DNA from: Canna indica | Taxonomy: Eukaryota; Streptophyta; Magnoliopsida; Zingiberales; Cannaceae | DNA: 64,000 nucleotides | Reading direction: 5' to 3' | Assembly (NCBI GenBank): GCA_034359265.1 | Contig: CP136891.1 | Location: forward strand, 62,410,001 to 62,474,000 | Shown here: in pieces, positions 1-11,856 of the stretch | Layout: each line of letters starts with the position of its first letter | Position numbering within the stretch: position 1 is the first letter of the stretch | Notes under the pieces: generated by a model | Told to the model about the DNA's origin: nothing | The model's database searches: none | Seen by the model: only the letters and a program-made list of their open reading frames with translations | Program-made: the position numbers and the translations under genes

Positions 1-630
1 CACATAATCCCTCACGATTACACTTTTTGTTCCAATAATCTCTCTCAGTTAGCTAGCTCGTTAATAACTTAACGGTAAAACTCCCACGTGTGCAGAACTC
101 CCCTCCCCAGTGCCACATGGCAGCAGTCTCCACCCTCCATCTCATACGACAATCATCACTTTTTCTTCTACACATCCCTCACCTACCTACACTCCTCCCC
201 TTGCCCTAGACTCCACCATCGCCATTATGGGGAGGAGGAGGAGGAGGAGGTGGCAACGGAGGAGGAGGTGGATGCGGCGACAACGGTGGAGTCTAGGGCA
301 GGAGGAGGAGGAGGAGATGGTGGCGGTGGAGGCGACGACGACGACGATGGAGTCTACGGCAAGAGGAGTGTAGATAGGTGAGGGATGCTAGAAGAAGAAG
401 TAATGGTCGTCAGATAAGATGGGGAGTGGAGATTGCTGCCACGTGGCACTGGGAAGAGAGGTTCTACGCACGTGTGAATTTTACCGTTAAGTTACTAACG
501 AGCGAGCTAACGAAGAAGGATTATTGAAACAAAAAGTATAGTCGCGAAGGATTCTGTGCACACTTGATAGTTTAGGTAATATTTGCGCACATTGATTATA
601 GTCGAGGGGGCTCCGTATTTTGTTATCGAC
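1..630. mobile_element. Fold-back / long-TIR DNA element, left end outside window
   Basis: Positions 1-226 and about 335-558 form a long imperfect inverted repeat. For example, CACATAATCC at position 1 matches the reverse complement of GGATTCTGTG at 549-558, and AACTTAACGGTAAAA near 67 matches TTTTACCGTTAAGTT near 479. The roughly 105-bp loop is a GGA/GGT-rich purine tract, which explains the apparent glycine- and glutamate-rich reading frames there. The similarity runs off the left edge, so the right terminus may lie beyond 558, perhaps near 630. Long arms with a small GC-rich centre resemble fold-back or Mutator-like non-autonomous elements. The superfamily is inferred, because neither the terminus nor a target duplication is visible. 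Confidence 0.6.
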
Positions 631-1884
631 CCTTGAAAACAAAGGTCAGAAATTTTTTAATCAATTGTTTTGTCACGTTAGCAAGATAGATTTATTAAAA
701 GTGAAAATTGCAGCACAATTCCGCTGCAATCGTCTGTAATTAAATAACTAGTCAGCAGCTAATTAGGAATTAATATTATATTATTTCAATTAACTTAAGT
801 TGACATGATTGCATCATAACTTAAAAAATAAATTTCAAACATTACTATAATAATAATAGTATGATTCTGATTATTATATTGTTTTTATATAATGCTCTTC
901 CCAGATTCAGGATAAATTATATATTATTTAAAATCAGACTATACGAACAAAGTACAACACAAGCTAGCTAATTACTACAGCGCGTGCATGCATGCTTGCT
1001 CCTTCAATATGCAACTACTGATTAATTAATTAATTAAAAGTATTATTAAATAATTAATAACTTAATAAACGTGCTAATTAGATGGAACTAGTCTATTAAC
1101 CGACCTATTAATTATCAACTCTACGTACAGCCGTACAGGCAATTCCACATCATGATGATTAATTTAATGATTGATAAAACTTGGCATACCCAGCCCTAAA
1201 TGACAACCTAGCTAGATTATTCACTAATAGAATAAATGAAAAGCTACTAATGTTATCGGCTTTTAGCAGCTCCAAAGGCCATACCAAGTTACCAACCCTA
1301 GCTTAAATGGATCAATTAAACCCCAAAGAACAGCAATCCCAATTTTCTTACTAATGGAAGAAATGATCGTTTTAAAAAGTGCCATGTATTTAGCCCAGCC
1401 TCAACCCACTTTTATGAATGGATAAGCTGACGCTTAGACCAACCTAATAAAATGTAGTAAGTGCGTCCAAAATAGTCGAACTAATCATGTTGCCCTTCCG
1501 CAACATTAATCACCCATTTTGACAACTATAAAAAAATTAAAGGAGATGATGGATAAGATAAGGCATCATATCATTTCTAGTAAAATTTTACCTATTAATC
1601 ACTGTACATTTGGTAGAAAGTACATAAACTAAGATTAGCAATTTGGTGCCGTGTATATTGAGTAATATTATTGCATTGCATCTATAAATCATGAAGAGCC
1701 TTCTACAGTAGAGATTTGGAGTCATCTTCATGTAATATTTGTTCGAATTCAAGAAATAGGGAGAGAGAGAGAGAGATGAAATTAATTAGTGTAGCTAATA
1801 TGAATAATTAAGTAGTTAATTGCAATTAAATAAAGAAAAAATTAAGTAAGAGAACCTTTGGGGATGGAGAGAAATCATCACTCA
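631..1884. other. Intergenic AT-rich stretch, no gene seen
   Basis: This is AT-rich sequence with short TTAAT repeats near 1021-1060 and a (GA)n run near 1760-1775. No coding exon, RNA gene or terminal repeat could be supported. Confidence 0.6.
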
Positions 1885-4711
1885 TCAGAGAGGGAACTGC
1901 GGCTTTGAACATGCTGCATGTCCGGGTGCCGCCCCACAGGATTTTAAATTCTGCCACAAATCCACCAATTCTATTGGCTAGATTTGAAGCCGATGTTTGT
2001 CTTCAATTCAGCCATGTATAGATAATGAAATGTTATAACACAAACAAACAAGTGTAAAATAAAATATCATACTAGTGTCTTTAAATGAAAAGTAAATAAA
2101 AAATGATGGTAAATGCATAAATGTAATAAATAATGCCTCTACACATACAAGGGTCAGTTCCAAATACATCACCAGGGTATCAATTGCAAACAAGGGCACT
2201 ATAGTCATTTTCTCACGTTTGATGGCCGACTAATTTAATGAGGCTGCTGAATTTTAGAACAACAATACAAATTACATGGTGCTAAGCATAGATTTTGAAA
2301 CTATAAGTAAATATTCATCCATTTCGAACCTGGGCAGTTTGACATATCAATGCTGTTAAATCCACATCTAATTTTCAAAAGGCCTAAAACACTAGTTTTA
2401 GAGTTTTGGCTGATTTGATGAGTTCAAATTGACCTTATAAAATAATTTTAAAAAACAATGGTCATTTAATCCATGGCTAGTTTTCATCTCATCTTATCAA
2501 TCCTTGATCAGGGGTGGAACAAATCTGGGCTTGTTTCCGATTAACTGATTGAACTGCCCCACAAACAATCGACTCATTAACTTACAAGTTACAATAGCCA
2601 CTGCCATTCATAAGTATCATTTGATTAATGTCTGTGTTTGTTATATCAAGTCTGTCTGCCAACTTCATTGATGACTATTTTAAGTTCAACTAACAAAACA
2701 TGCATACTCGTTCAAATAGGCATAGATAGTAGATACACCCTTTCAGTCTCACACTGCTTAGTTAATTTGAGCCATTCCGGTTGATATCTTCTTTGCATCA
2801 CTAAGAAACAAAGTTGGGCAGAAGACACATGTTGTTCTTTCACTAGCCCACGGGCCATAACACCCCAATTTAAGGAAATAATCAAAGACCCTAAAATTAC
2901 TTAACAAGCTCTTCCTATCACCGAACTCTTGGCCCATTATAGTCCAACTGCGGCACTTGATGAAGACACAGTTGAATCAGTTCACAGTGATTTTTCATAT
3001 ATGAAGTTGAATACTACGTAATATCATAACTTTTCTATTTGCCAAAAAAAATATAAAATTTATATAAAAATTTAACTGGGGCAGGAAAAGAAATTACTAT
3101 ATAGATGTTAGTTATAAGTTATAACCATCCAAGTAGCTACAGCCACAAACAAAAGAAATAAATGCATGCTGGCATGGATTCAACAGCTACATTTATAAAA
3201 ATCATTTTCATATATTTACTACCTGCATCACATTTTCAATTATAAGCAACCAAATGCCCTCACTAGTACAAGTCACAGCATGTCTACAAGGACAACTTAC
3301 CTGTTGATTCAATCAGTCTTGCCGTGGCTGGGCAGGCACCATTTTTGTTGAAGGAATCTGCATCCAATTTAAAGTTGGATGGCAACTGCACGTAACATTC
3401 ACTGAACTAACTCATAAATGCAAATAATCCAACGGCTTTGAACTTAGATGAATTATATTAGCATAAAGTAATAGGAGGTTGAACAACTTACAGCAAAAAA
3501 TGCTGAAGACAGGAAAGTTGCAAAGACGGTCTATTGCTCTGGCACATTAAATTAATATCAGCAAATTGCGAATATTTAAAAGCAGGGAACATGCTTTTAC
3601 ATGGAAGCTCAACCCATTAAAAGGAGAAGCAGCTCTTCGACTCAATTCTTCTCTATCGAAGCTGTCAGCAAAGCTTTTCCAGTTTACAAGAGATTGAAAA
3701 AGAAAAAAAAGAAAAGAACAATACTGAGAGTGGCAGAGTGCGTGCTTAAAACTGAAACTTCAGATGAATAGCACCATGGCTGCAAACAAGAATAGAAAAC
3801 ATCAATTGACAGGAGTGCATAGCTTGGAAGCATTACATATTCATTAAGGTTAAGAAGGAGGTAAAAATATATAAAAGAACGATCTTGTCTTACAAGTTAC
3901 TTTTTAAAACTTGAAGAATGAAAGCACATGCACCCAGCACCAACACATGCAACTATGCCAAATAGCAGATTAGGAAATGGAGGGGTGCTAAACCTGTACT
4001 GGAGCTTATCAATATTAATTCTACCTCAAGCACATGCCACAAGTAATATGCATGGTCATGAAATTTGATTCCTTATTAGCTAAAAGACATCAATAGTAAA
4101 ACTCTACCAACCATATGTTAATATCACAAGGAAAGATTCTATGGACCACATTACAAAAATGGTGTTTGCGATGTTCATTTCAATAAATTTTGCAAAACAA
4201 GAAAATGCAAAAAGAATGCAAATATAATGATGATATGGAGTACAATGATACTTTTCATGGTTGGCTTACTTTGGCTAATTATTTTAGATGGACAAACAAA
4301 AATTATTTTTAATAATTATTATGGTAAAAAAAACAGTTGAGATTGTTCTTATTCAACAGTCAACCAATTCTACAATAACTATTCTTTATATATTGGGTCA
4401 AACTTGAAGAAGGAAGCATAGCTATACGAAATTGCATTAGAAGCACACATCAATATCCAGAAACTACAATAAAGAACGACTTCACGGAATGACCGACCTT
4501 GCCTGATGAGATTCACAAATGCAAAAGGAGTCTATTTTCAATACCCTGTTGCAGAATAACCACATATATGAAGGAGATCAGTCCTTAAAAGTCCATGGTT
4601 TTCATTAATTTTCAGAAAGACAAATGAGATACAAAATAAACATTGTACTAAAAGATATGTGAATCTCATACCTGCTGACATGTCAGAAGAACAAAGATGA
4701 AAAATGATTGT
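1885..4711 (-). other. Candidate chain of small coding exons, function unknown
   Basis: Five short minus-strand segments have plausible splice borders and consistent reading phase: 4672-4711 (donor CAG|GTATGAG), 4503-4531 (possible GC donor CAG|GCAAGG), 3492-3530 (donor CT|GTAAGTT), 3301-3385 (donor CAG|GTAAGTT) and 1885-1970, ending in TGA. The strongest are the 3301-3385 segment, reading from LPSNFKLDADSF to RLIEST, and the last one, ending GHAACSKPQFPL. The 3492-3530 exon encodes a hydrophobic stretch (TVFATFLSSAFFA). No family was recognised and no start codon was found. They could be the end of a separate small membrane-protein gene, or alternative 3' exons of the ARM gene locus, which is transcribed in the same direction. 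The phase agreement over five exons is seen; the gene itself is inferred. Confidence 0.35.
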
Positions 4712-5397
4712 CTTGAAATGTTGCAAATTATATAAAGATATAACCAAAAATGACTTCCATAACCAGTTAAAATGATAGAAGATCCATTATGGTACCAGCA
4801 GACAACATGCAAAACTAGTAAGATTATCAACTTTAGCTTCTGTTTGTTTCCAGCAGCACACTCAAATCATGTTGACGTGAGCCATTTAGCACAAATGCAT
4901 ACGCTAAAGCCCAAATTCTTCATACAAGAATTAACATGACAAGATTGAAATTGTCGCCATACAAAGACAAAATGTCCATGGATCAATTGAGATCAATTCA
5001 AATTGGACAAAATTTGGAGTTTAATTAGACTATATGCATGCGGTAGAAAAATCATGGATGCACTACATGTGTTCTTCAGCCTCAAATTTATCATTGCAGT
5101 TCAGACTAATATGCTAGTCTGGAAGGTTAGTTTCACAAAAAACCACCGACTGAAAGTAGTAAAAGAAAAAATAAATCAAAACATACAAAATAACTATGGA
5201 GAATTGTAAAATTCGGAGCAATAAGATAAGAAGTGCTTCTTGAACATTTACATGATACAATAAAGTCTGGATTGCAGATTCCAGATGTCTCAAAAGCTAA
5301 TTAGATTATAGTGTACAACCTCAATCCTCACCAGTTTATGTTTCAAAGAGGCAGTGAAACATAAATCTATGACGGCAGAAAGCAGAAAGATCTCAAA

Positions 5398-7104
5398 CTA
5401 TTTTCTGCTGAACAAGTTCCGCAATCTGCCTCGTTCCAATCGTTCAAGCAACTTCTTTGCGCCGGGAACATCCATATCTGACAGCTTCTTGAGATAACCA
5501 ATTGCACCATATGAAATCATCATCTTCTTGCATTTTTTGCTCGATGAAAGAATTAAAAGACAAGAAACTGCATACTTTTTGGCCGTGTTCTGAGGACTGG
5601 GATCAAGCAGCTGAACCAGATTTGGGACACTCTTCTCATCTTTCTTAACTTCTCTAGCAGTATGTGGATAGGTCATCAAGCTAGCAATCGCTTGAGCCGC
5701 AACCTCCCTTGCACCATTACTCTTAGCCTCAAGTACCTTCACAAGCAACGGTATGCATCCAGATTCTCCTACAATTCTCTTTGCCTCTGGTGAGCTAGAG
5801 AACTTACAAATGGCAGCTGCAGCAGCCTGCTGCGCCCCCAAAGATCCATCTTTCAAAACATGCACAAGGCGAGGAAGCAGACCAAGTGCGATCAGACTAT
5901 CCATGGATACAGAACCAACCAGATTCTTCAATGCTGAAACTGCTGATTCTTGTGGCAAGGGTCCATCAAGGTACAAGAGAAGGCTCCGAATACCTCCCTC
6001 TGACACAACCATCCTCCTCAAGTTCTCATTGCTAGATGTCAAGTGCTGCAAGCATTCGGCTGCGTACTCTTTTGATCCCAACACAACTCCGCAATCAAGC
6101 AAATTGATCATGACCCGAACAATTCCCTCCTCCACAAGACTCTGCCTCACTTCTGGCACTGCAGAAAGGTTCTTCAGTGCACCCGCAGCAGCCGACTGAG
6201 AGATGGAGTCCCCAATCTGACAGACTTCAACGAGGGGGCGAATACCACCATGGCCGGCAATTGAACGGGCATTATCAACAGACATAGACAGTCTTTGTAG
6301 GGAAATCACTGACTTTTCCCTAGCTACCAAGCTCCCGGAATCTAAAAGTCGAATCAGTGGCGGCAGCACCCCTTCCAAGATGAGCAAATTCTCGCAGTTC
6401 CCAGACTCGGTGAGCAAGCAAACCGCGGTGGCAGCCTTCTCTCTGACCTTAGGAGAGGTGGCGGTCAACAGCTGAATGAGGGCGGAGATATTGCTCCGTC
6501 CTAAGACTGCTATCACGCTCTTCTCGTCCTCCCTCATAGCTTCCAATAGCCCATCCAAAGCCCGGTGCTTTGCCTCAGCATGCCCGATCTGGAGGCGGGC
6601 AAGCAATTCGCAAAGATTCGAGCTGGTGAACTCCGAATCGCTGGGCCGCGAGGGAGCTGATGGAGGGAGCGCGGCCTCACCAAGGACGCCGGTCTTGACA
6701 AGGAGTCCACAGTCACGAAGATTGAGATCGAGCTTTCCGGAGAGGGCGTCCAGGTCGCTCTGCATCTGGAGCTTGCCGACAGAGGCGGCGCTGTTGTCCG
6801 TGCAGCATCGATCGGCCAACTCGACGGCCTCGGAGAGGGTGGCGGCGACTGATTGGAGAAGCTCGCGGCAGAGGGCGTGGCGAGAGAAGCAAGGATGGCT
6901 GGACAGGTCAGAGAGGCAAGGTGGCACACGCTCGATCTTGGCAGCGATCGACTTCCATCTCCCGGCGAAGCCCTTCGCAGACCTCGCCTTTTCGAGTGCG
7001 GCGGGGACAAGGAGGCGGGCGCGGGAGAGCCAGTGCTCCGCCGATTCGGCAGCGTCGCCGCCGGAAGTGGGGGTGGGGGCGACGGGGTCGGTCTCTTCCA
7101 CCAT
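5398..7104 (-). CDS. ARM-repeat superfamily protein (vacuolar protein 8-like)
   Basis: This is an intact 568-residue intronless coding region. Residues 1-150 form a helical N-terminal region (EHWLSRARLLVPAALEKA, then SVAATLSEAVELADRCC). From about residue 160 to 550 there are tandem armadillo repeats, visible as recurring ALI/PLIRLL, EKAATAVCLL, SAAAGALKNL, QQAAAAAICKF and AREVAAQAIASL helices. There is no U-box. The length and layout match the plant family of U-box-less ARM proteins (about 550-580 residues) that are often annotated as vacuolar protein 8-like or ARM superfamily proteins. ARM repeats are protein-binding scaffolds; the partner is unknown. The start is the ATG in a CCACCATGG-type context (plus-strand reading) 20 bases after a strong splice acceptor. 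GC content is high at the 5' end, as is common in monocot genes. The C-terminus is basic (RLERGRLRNLFSRK). Confidence 0.92.
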   Translation of the reverse strand: MVEETDPVAPTPTSGGDAAESAEHWLSRARLLVPAALEKARSAKGFAGRWKSIAAKIERVPPCLSDLSSHPCFSRHALCRELLQSVAATLSEAVELADRCCTDNSAASVGKLQMQSDLDALSGKLDLNLRDCGLLVKTGVLGEAALPPSAPSRPSDSEFTSSNLCELLARLQIGHAEAKHRALDGLLEAMREDEKSVIAVLGRSNISALIQLLTATSPKVREKAATAVCLLTESGNCENLLILEGVLPPLIRLLDSGSLVAREKSVISLQRLSMSVDNARSIAGHGGIRPLVEVCQIGDSISQSAAAGALKNLSAVPEVRQSLVEEGIVRVMINLLDCGVVLGSKEYAAECLQHLTSSNENLRRMVVSEGGIRSLLLYLDGPLPQESAVSALKNLVGSVSMDSLIALGLLPRLVHVLKDGSLGAQQAAAAAICKFSSSPEAKRIVGESGCIPLLVKVLEAKSNGAREVAAQAIASLMTYPHTAREVKKDEKSVPNLVQLLDPSPQNTAKKYAVSCLLILSSSKKCKKMMISYGAIGYLKKLSDMDVPGAKKLLERLERGRLRNLFSRK

Positions 7105-7124
7105 GGCTTTCGGCTTTGGTTGAT

Positions 7125-7900
7125 CTGAGAAAGAACAATATGACAGTAAGAAAGGCTACTTTTTAAAAAATGGAGAAGGTGGAGGATTGCTTAACAACAA
7201 CTAAACTACTACTACTACTACTACCAGTGGAAATGAACCGAGTGGCTAAACCGACTGAGGTGACTCGGGATCATTAACGAGTCGAGAATCGGCAGGTCAC
7301 CGACGCCGTGCAATAGCTCGCTGTGGGAAAAGAATTATCGCGATTGCACGTGCACCGAATATGGTGCCGGCGTGATCTTGTTCTTCCTTTCAAGGAAAAG
7401 ACGAGGGCAACATGGTCAATGTAATCACTGACGGGCGAGGTGGGCCGCGGGTTTCGAACCCGCAAGGCCGCAACTAGCTTTTCCCGACGTCAACATCAAA
7501 CAAAGTAGAAAATAAAATGACAATGCTAACCCTACATATCCGAAAAAGGTTTCAAATTGCTACACTAAATCGGGGGCAACCACGGCACTTAAGAACATCG
7601 CCATCGCCGACTCAACCATTGCATAAAGCTAAAGAAAGAGAAGAAGTAGAAGGAAGGCATAAATGGGTACCTTCTACTGATGGAGAAGCGTAGCGGCTAA
7701 AGGGGGCGGCTTTGGCTATGTCTCCGGCGACGTTAGCGTCCTCCTCCTTATGCTTAAAGAAAGTAAAGAGAAGGGCGAGAAAAAAACCGGCGGAGCGCAA
7801 CGAGGGCGACGTCTCTTGCAGCAGAAGCGAGAGGAAAAAGCTCACACGCATCAAAGCAAGCAGAGGATAGGAAGAAGAGAATACGTCTCTCCGCTTTTAC
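7125..7900 (-). other. Predicted 5'UTR intron of the ARM gene
   Basis: On the minus strand a donor CCAG|GTAAAAG lies at 7901/7900. An excellent acceptor with a pyrimidine tract (TTCTTTCTCAG|ATCAACC) lies at 7125/7124, 20 bases before the ARM start codon. The leader exon would therefore be 7901 upwards. A 5'UTR intron upstream of an intronless ORF is a common plant arrangement. A second donor at 7670 would close an alternative leader exon. The boundaries are predicted from the sequence only. Confidence 0.55.
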
Positions 7901-7901
7901 C

Positions 7902-9646
7902 TGGAACGGAGGTTGTAAGAATTAGAAAGGGCGAGGTGGGGGACGATGCAATTCAATTTGCTCTAAGCGATTTATCGGCGTACCTCGCCTGGGCCCACCA
8001 ATCTGACGGCTGGTACAGATCCCGGTTGGCCATCCGACCGTTATGATTCTCAAATTTGAAACGGATACGATTCTGGCCGAGTTGGGCTTTCCCGAGGTGC
8101 CCACTAGTTGAGTGGGGCCGGCCACGTGGCGAGTCACTGTGGGTATTTTTTGAATCGGGAAGGACGTTAAGATGTATTCGCAGGAACTGATAACATTGAA
8201 CCGACGAGGAAAGTGACAATGGGAAGGATCAAAGAGGTCGATCTGAGAACGATGGAACACGATGGCAAAAATGTTCCGAAGGATGGTTTAATTTTTTTTA
8301 AAAAAATGGGTGCCTGCTGTCGTGCGCGTGAATAAAGTTACGTGGCAGCTTCGTGGAAGTTGACGGCTGAGAGAGCAGTTGCAGTTGCCGAATGACTACA
8401 ATGCCATTGCTTTTTGAAATGAGATCTGCGATGCGATGAGTGGGTCCGACTTAACCCTGGCTTCATTCTCGTGCGAAGAATGTGGTCAATTTAATAATAG
8501 GAAGATAAATGGCAAAATCACAATTTAAAAAAAAAAGAAACAAATTTACTTCACAAGACGGGTTAAATAGTGACTTGAAATCAAATTCCGACAAACTTCA
8601 GGATTAAGGGTTCGTTCGTTCCGAAAATAATTTAGTATAGAACAGACTAGTCAATACTGTATAAGATTATATATGACAACATAACAAATAGTCACATGTT
8701 CATTTCGCACGGTACTGGACATCAAATTTAGTACTATCTTGTGTTCGTTTTGTATTATCACAACACATGATAAGATAATTTGACAAAAATATTCTTTGTA
8801 TTATTTCTTTTTCATTTCAAAGTATACTAAACAATATTATATATTGTTATAATAAAATATTTATTTTAATTAATATAACGATTATAAATCTAATTAATAT
8901 GATTTATTACAATTATATCACAAATAGATTAATTAACTAACATATTGCGACATGGAGGCCTTAGCGTCATCGACGATGCAGCCACGCCGTCTCCCATACC
9001 GAGTATAAATACTAATATAGTGAGTATACCTAACTGCATAGAAAGTATACATGATCATAATATTTTATTTGACTAAAGATCAATTTTCGATCCAAATATA
9101 CTCGCGATAAATAAAGATATATCTTATTTGAATATATTATATTTTAATCCAAATATATTCTTTCTAAATATAGATACATACTCAATTTCTATCAAAATGT
9201 ACTATTTTTGAGTCTAAATATACTCTTTTTTAATTCAAATATTTAATCTAAACATGGATATATACGTACCCAGTTTCTACCAAATTATATTATATTTAAG
9301 TTCAAATATACTTTCTCTAAATATAGACATATATTCAATTTCTATCAAATATTTTTTTAATCTAAATATACTTTTTTTGATTCAAATATATTCTCTTTAT
9401 ATATATATATACTCTCTTTATATATATATATACTCTTTTAATTTAAATAAATTATCTTTAAATATAAATATATTCATTTTTAAAAAAATTAAACATTCTT
9501 AAAAAAAATTTACATATATTAAAAATATGAACAAATCTATTATTGTCATTTTCAACCTTGTACCAAAGTAACAAGTCCTTATTACTCCAAATTAAAGTAA
9601 CATGAAAATGAGACTGATGTATTATTTCGAGATATCATTCTTATCT
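7902..9646. promoter_or_regulatory. Upstream region of the ARM gene, then AT-rich spacer
   Basis: Positions 7902-8480 are moderately GC-rich and include CCACGTGG near 8124 (G-box core) and ACGTGGC near 8340. They plausibly hold the ARM promoter, which is inferred from position. From 9040 to 9500 the sequence is a very AT-rich array of degenerate AAATATACTC-type units. No gene is seen. Confidence 0.4.
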
Positions 9647-10389
9647 TGTCACTACTAGAATAATGGGCATCAGCAACGGCTAGCGCCGTTGCTGAAAACC
9701 ATCAACAACGGCTTGCAACGGCGCAGTGGCAGAAAATCGAGTCGCTGATAACTTAGCAACTGATCAGCAACGACCACTCGGGCCGTTGCTAAAAATATTA
9801 TCAGCAACGGTTTTGCCACGGACACGAAGCCGTTGCTGATAATATTAATAGCAACGGCTAGTGAGTCCGTAGCAACGCCGTTAGTAAAAGACCATTGCTA
9901 AGTCGTTGCTGTAGGTCATCAGCAACGACTTTCGATACACTTTTAGCAACGGCTTTCCCGCGGACGGCCGTGGGAAAGCCGTTGCTGATGATGTAAACCT
10001 GAAAACGAAAAAAATTTAAAATTCCAAATTTCCATTGATACATATCAACATTATCTAATACATAACTCACACACCCATACACACATTCATTCACACATTA
10101 CAAATACATCAAGATATACATCAAAACAATTATACTTATATTTATAATTATCCACAATAGTATAAAAACTATTCAAATACAAAATTGAACTATCAATATC
10201 CAAATAAAATAAATTAAACAAGTATAGTATCTAAGTAACAAAGTCAATATAAAAAAAATCTCACGATGACGATAGAGGATGGTCTGGATCATATGGCGGG
10301 GTCTGGAGTGCTTGAGTGTACACCGGCGTGGACTGACTCGAGGACGATGGATCATATGATGCCGAAGAGATGCCTGCTCCGGGATGACC

Positions 10390-11781
10390 TTACATGTTGT
10401 GTAGCATAGTATGCATCTCCGCCATCATCTGACTCTGGCGCTCCATCATCTCAGTCTGACGCGCGATTGTCTCCTCTAGTGTCCTTATCCTGCTACTATG
10501 ATCATAATTGGATCTGGAGGTGGATGGCCGCTCACCAGCGACCGGAGGGGTCGGTGCCCCAAGTGGCCCTAGCATGGTTCGCGCATGACCACTATCTACA
10601 AAGCCATATACGCGGCCATGGTCCCAGCCACCTACGGCCTCGACCCACGCTGCTGCGTCAAAGTCCTCGAGGGTGCCCCCGTGCTGCACCACCGTCTGGC
10701 TGTAGGTCTCCTACTCGAGTTTGATGTTTTGTTTAATATTTATCATAAAACTTAAATTATAAATATATAATGAATAATTTAAACAAATATATAGTTACCA
10801 TAATATATGCAGCACGATTGTTGATGTACTCCCCCGTCCCATGTACTCGACGGTGGGTCCGCTCAAACACCGCCATCGGGGAGGGTCGTTGGACAGTCCC
10901 GTCATCCAACACCGTCGTCTACATTTACAAAACAAATACATTAATTTGTACACATAGTAACAAATAAAATATATAATTAAAAGGTATAGTTACCATACGG
11001 TTCGAGTGCACTGCAAATGCAATAGAGCCGCCGGTGTGACGCGTTGCTCCCCCCGAGATGCGATTTCTAGCCGCATTCCTAGAAACCTCCTACCATCGAT
11101 CCGTCGACCATATTCCCACGAGCTGGTCTCATATATTCGGAGTAATCCAATTGAGGCCATATCCCCGAGTCTCCGCGAAGTTAGTAGTCCCAGCTCGTGC
11201 CATCGCCTGGGACCGGGCCTGCCCCAACTGCCCGTTGTACCTCATCCGAGAAATAGCCTCACAGACAGCGTAAATGAAGGACCTCTGGTCCTCAGCCCAT
11301 GTATAGCGAGCCTGCAAAATAATAATATCAGTACCAATATTAATCATCATGCATGTATAAAAATAATAATACGTGTCTCAAACTCGCGCCATAACATGTC
11401 GACGTGCTCACTAGGCAAATGAGACCACGTAGGCCATGCCCCGTGCATGTATCGTCGAATGGTAGAAGAAATGCTCCTCGACACTTCTTCTTGCTCGAAC
11501 CTGCACAACAAAAATAAAATTTGGTATTATATTATGATATAATGAATTTGTAATGATTTATAGTTCATGATATATTACCGCTCCCCAATCACGCTAATAA
11601 ATCTACATGACTCTATGGCTGGTGGAGGCTGCCACCTGTTCGGCCCGCGTGGCCGTCTGCGTCTGGATGTACTAGCCTCAGCAGTATCATCGGTAGGAGG
11701 ATCAGCTGGATGAGTAAGTGTTGGAGTCTCACCGATCGAAGACTCCGAAGCTCTCCTGCGACGATAACCACGACCAAACAT
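10390..11781 (-). pseudogene. CACTA second gene (Transposase_24 / Ptta-type), five exons
   Basis: Exons predicted on the minus strand are 11579-11781 (starting MFGRGYRRRRASES), 11373-11500, 10994-11311, 10799-10918 and 10390-10710. The introns have GT donors (several GTAAC or GTAAT) and AG acceptors. The product has an arginine- and proline-rich N-terminus, a central region with ARYTWAEDQRSFIYA and GQLGQARSQAMARAGT, and a C-terminal coiled coil (RIRTLEETIARQTEMMERQ). This matches the plant CACTA-associated Transposase_24 (Ptta/En/Spm) family, whose members are thought to bind the subterminal repeats. A TAA at 10390-10392 ends the protein early: the related copy at 61196 has TCA there and continues for about 45 codons. 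The exon borders are inferred. Confidence 0.75.
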
Positions 11782-11856
11782 ATCTGTCCAATAGACATAT
11801 AATCAGATTATTGTATAAATAGTAGAGATATATTTAATAAAATATATACTTTACAA

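Noticed and set aside
88..381. Glycine/glutamate-rich open reading frames
   Set aside because: They cross the purine-rich loop and arms of the fold-back element. Low complexity, no homology signal.
6476..7166. Several long plus-strand and alternate-frame ORFs over the ARM gene
   Set aside because: They are shadows of the GC-rich 5' half of the ARM coding sequence.
7430..7480. Possible tRNA 3' half on the minus strand (GCGGGTTCGAAACCCGC resembles a T-arm)
   Set aside because: No matching acceptor or anticodon arm lies at the right distance upstream. It is explained as a GC hairpin.
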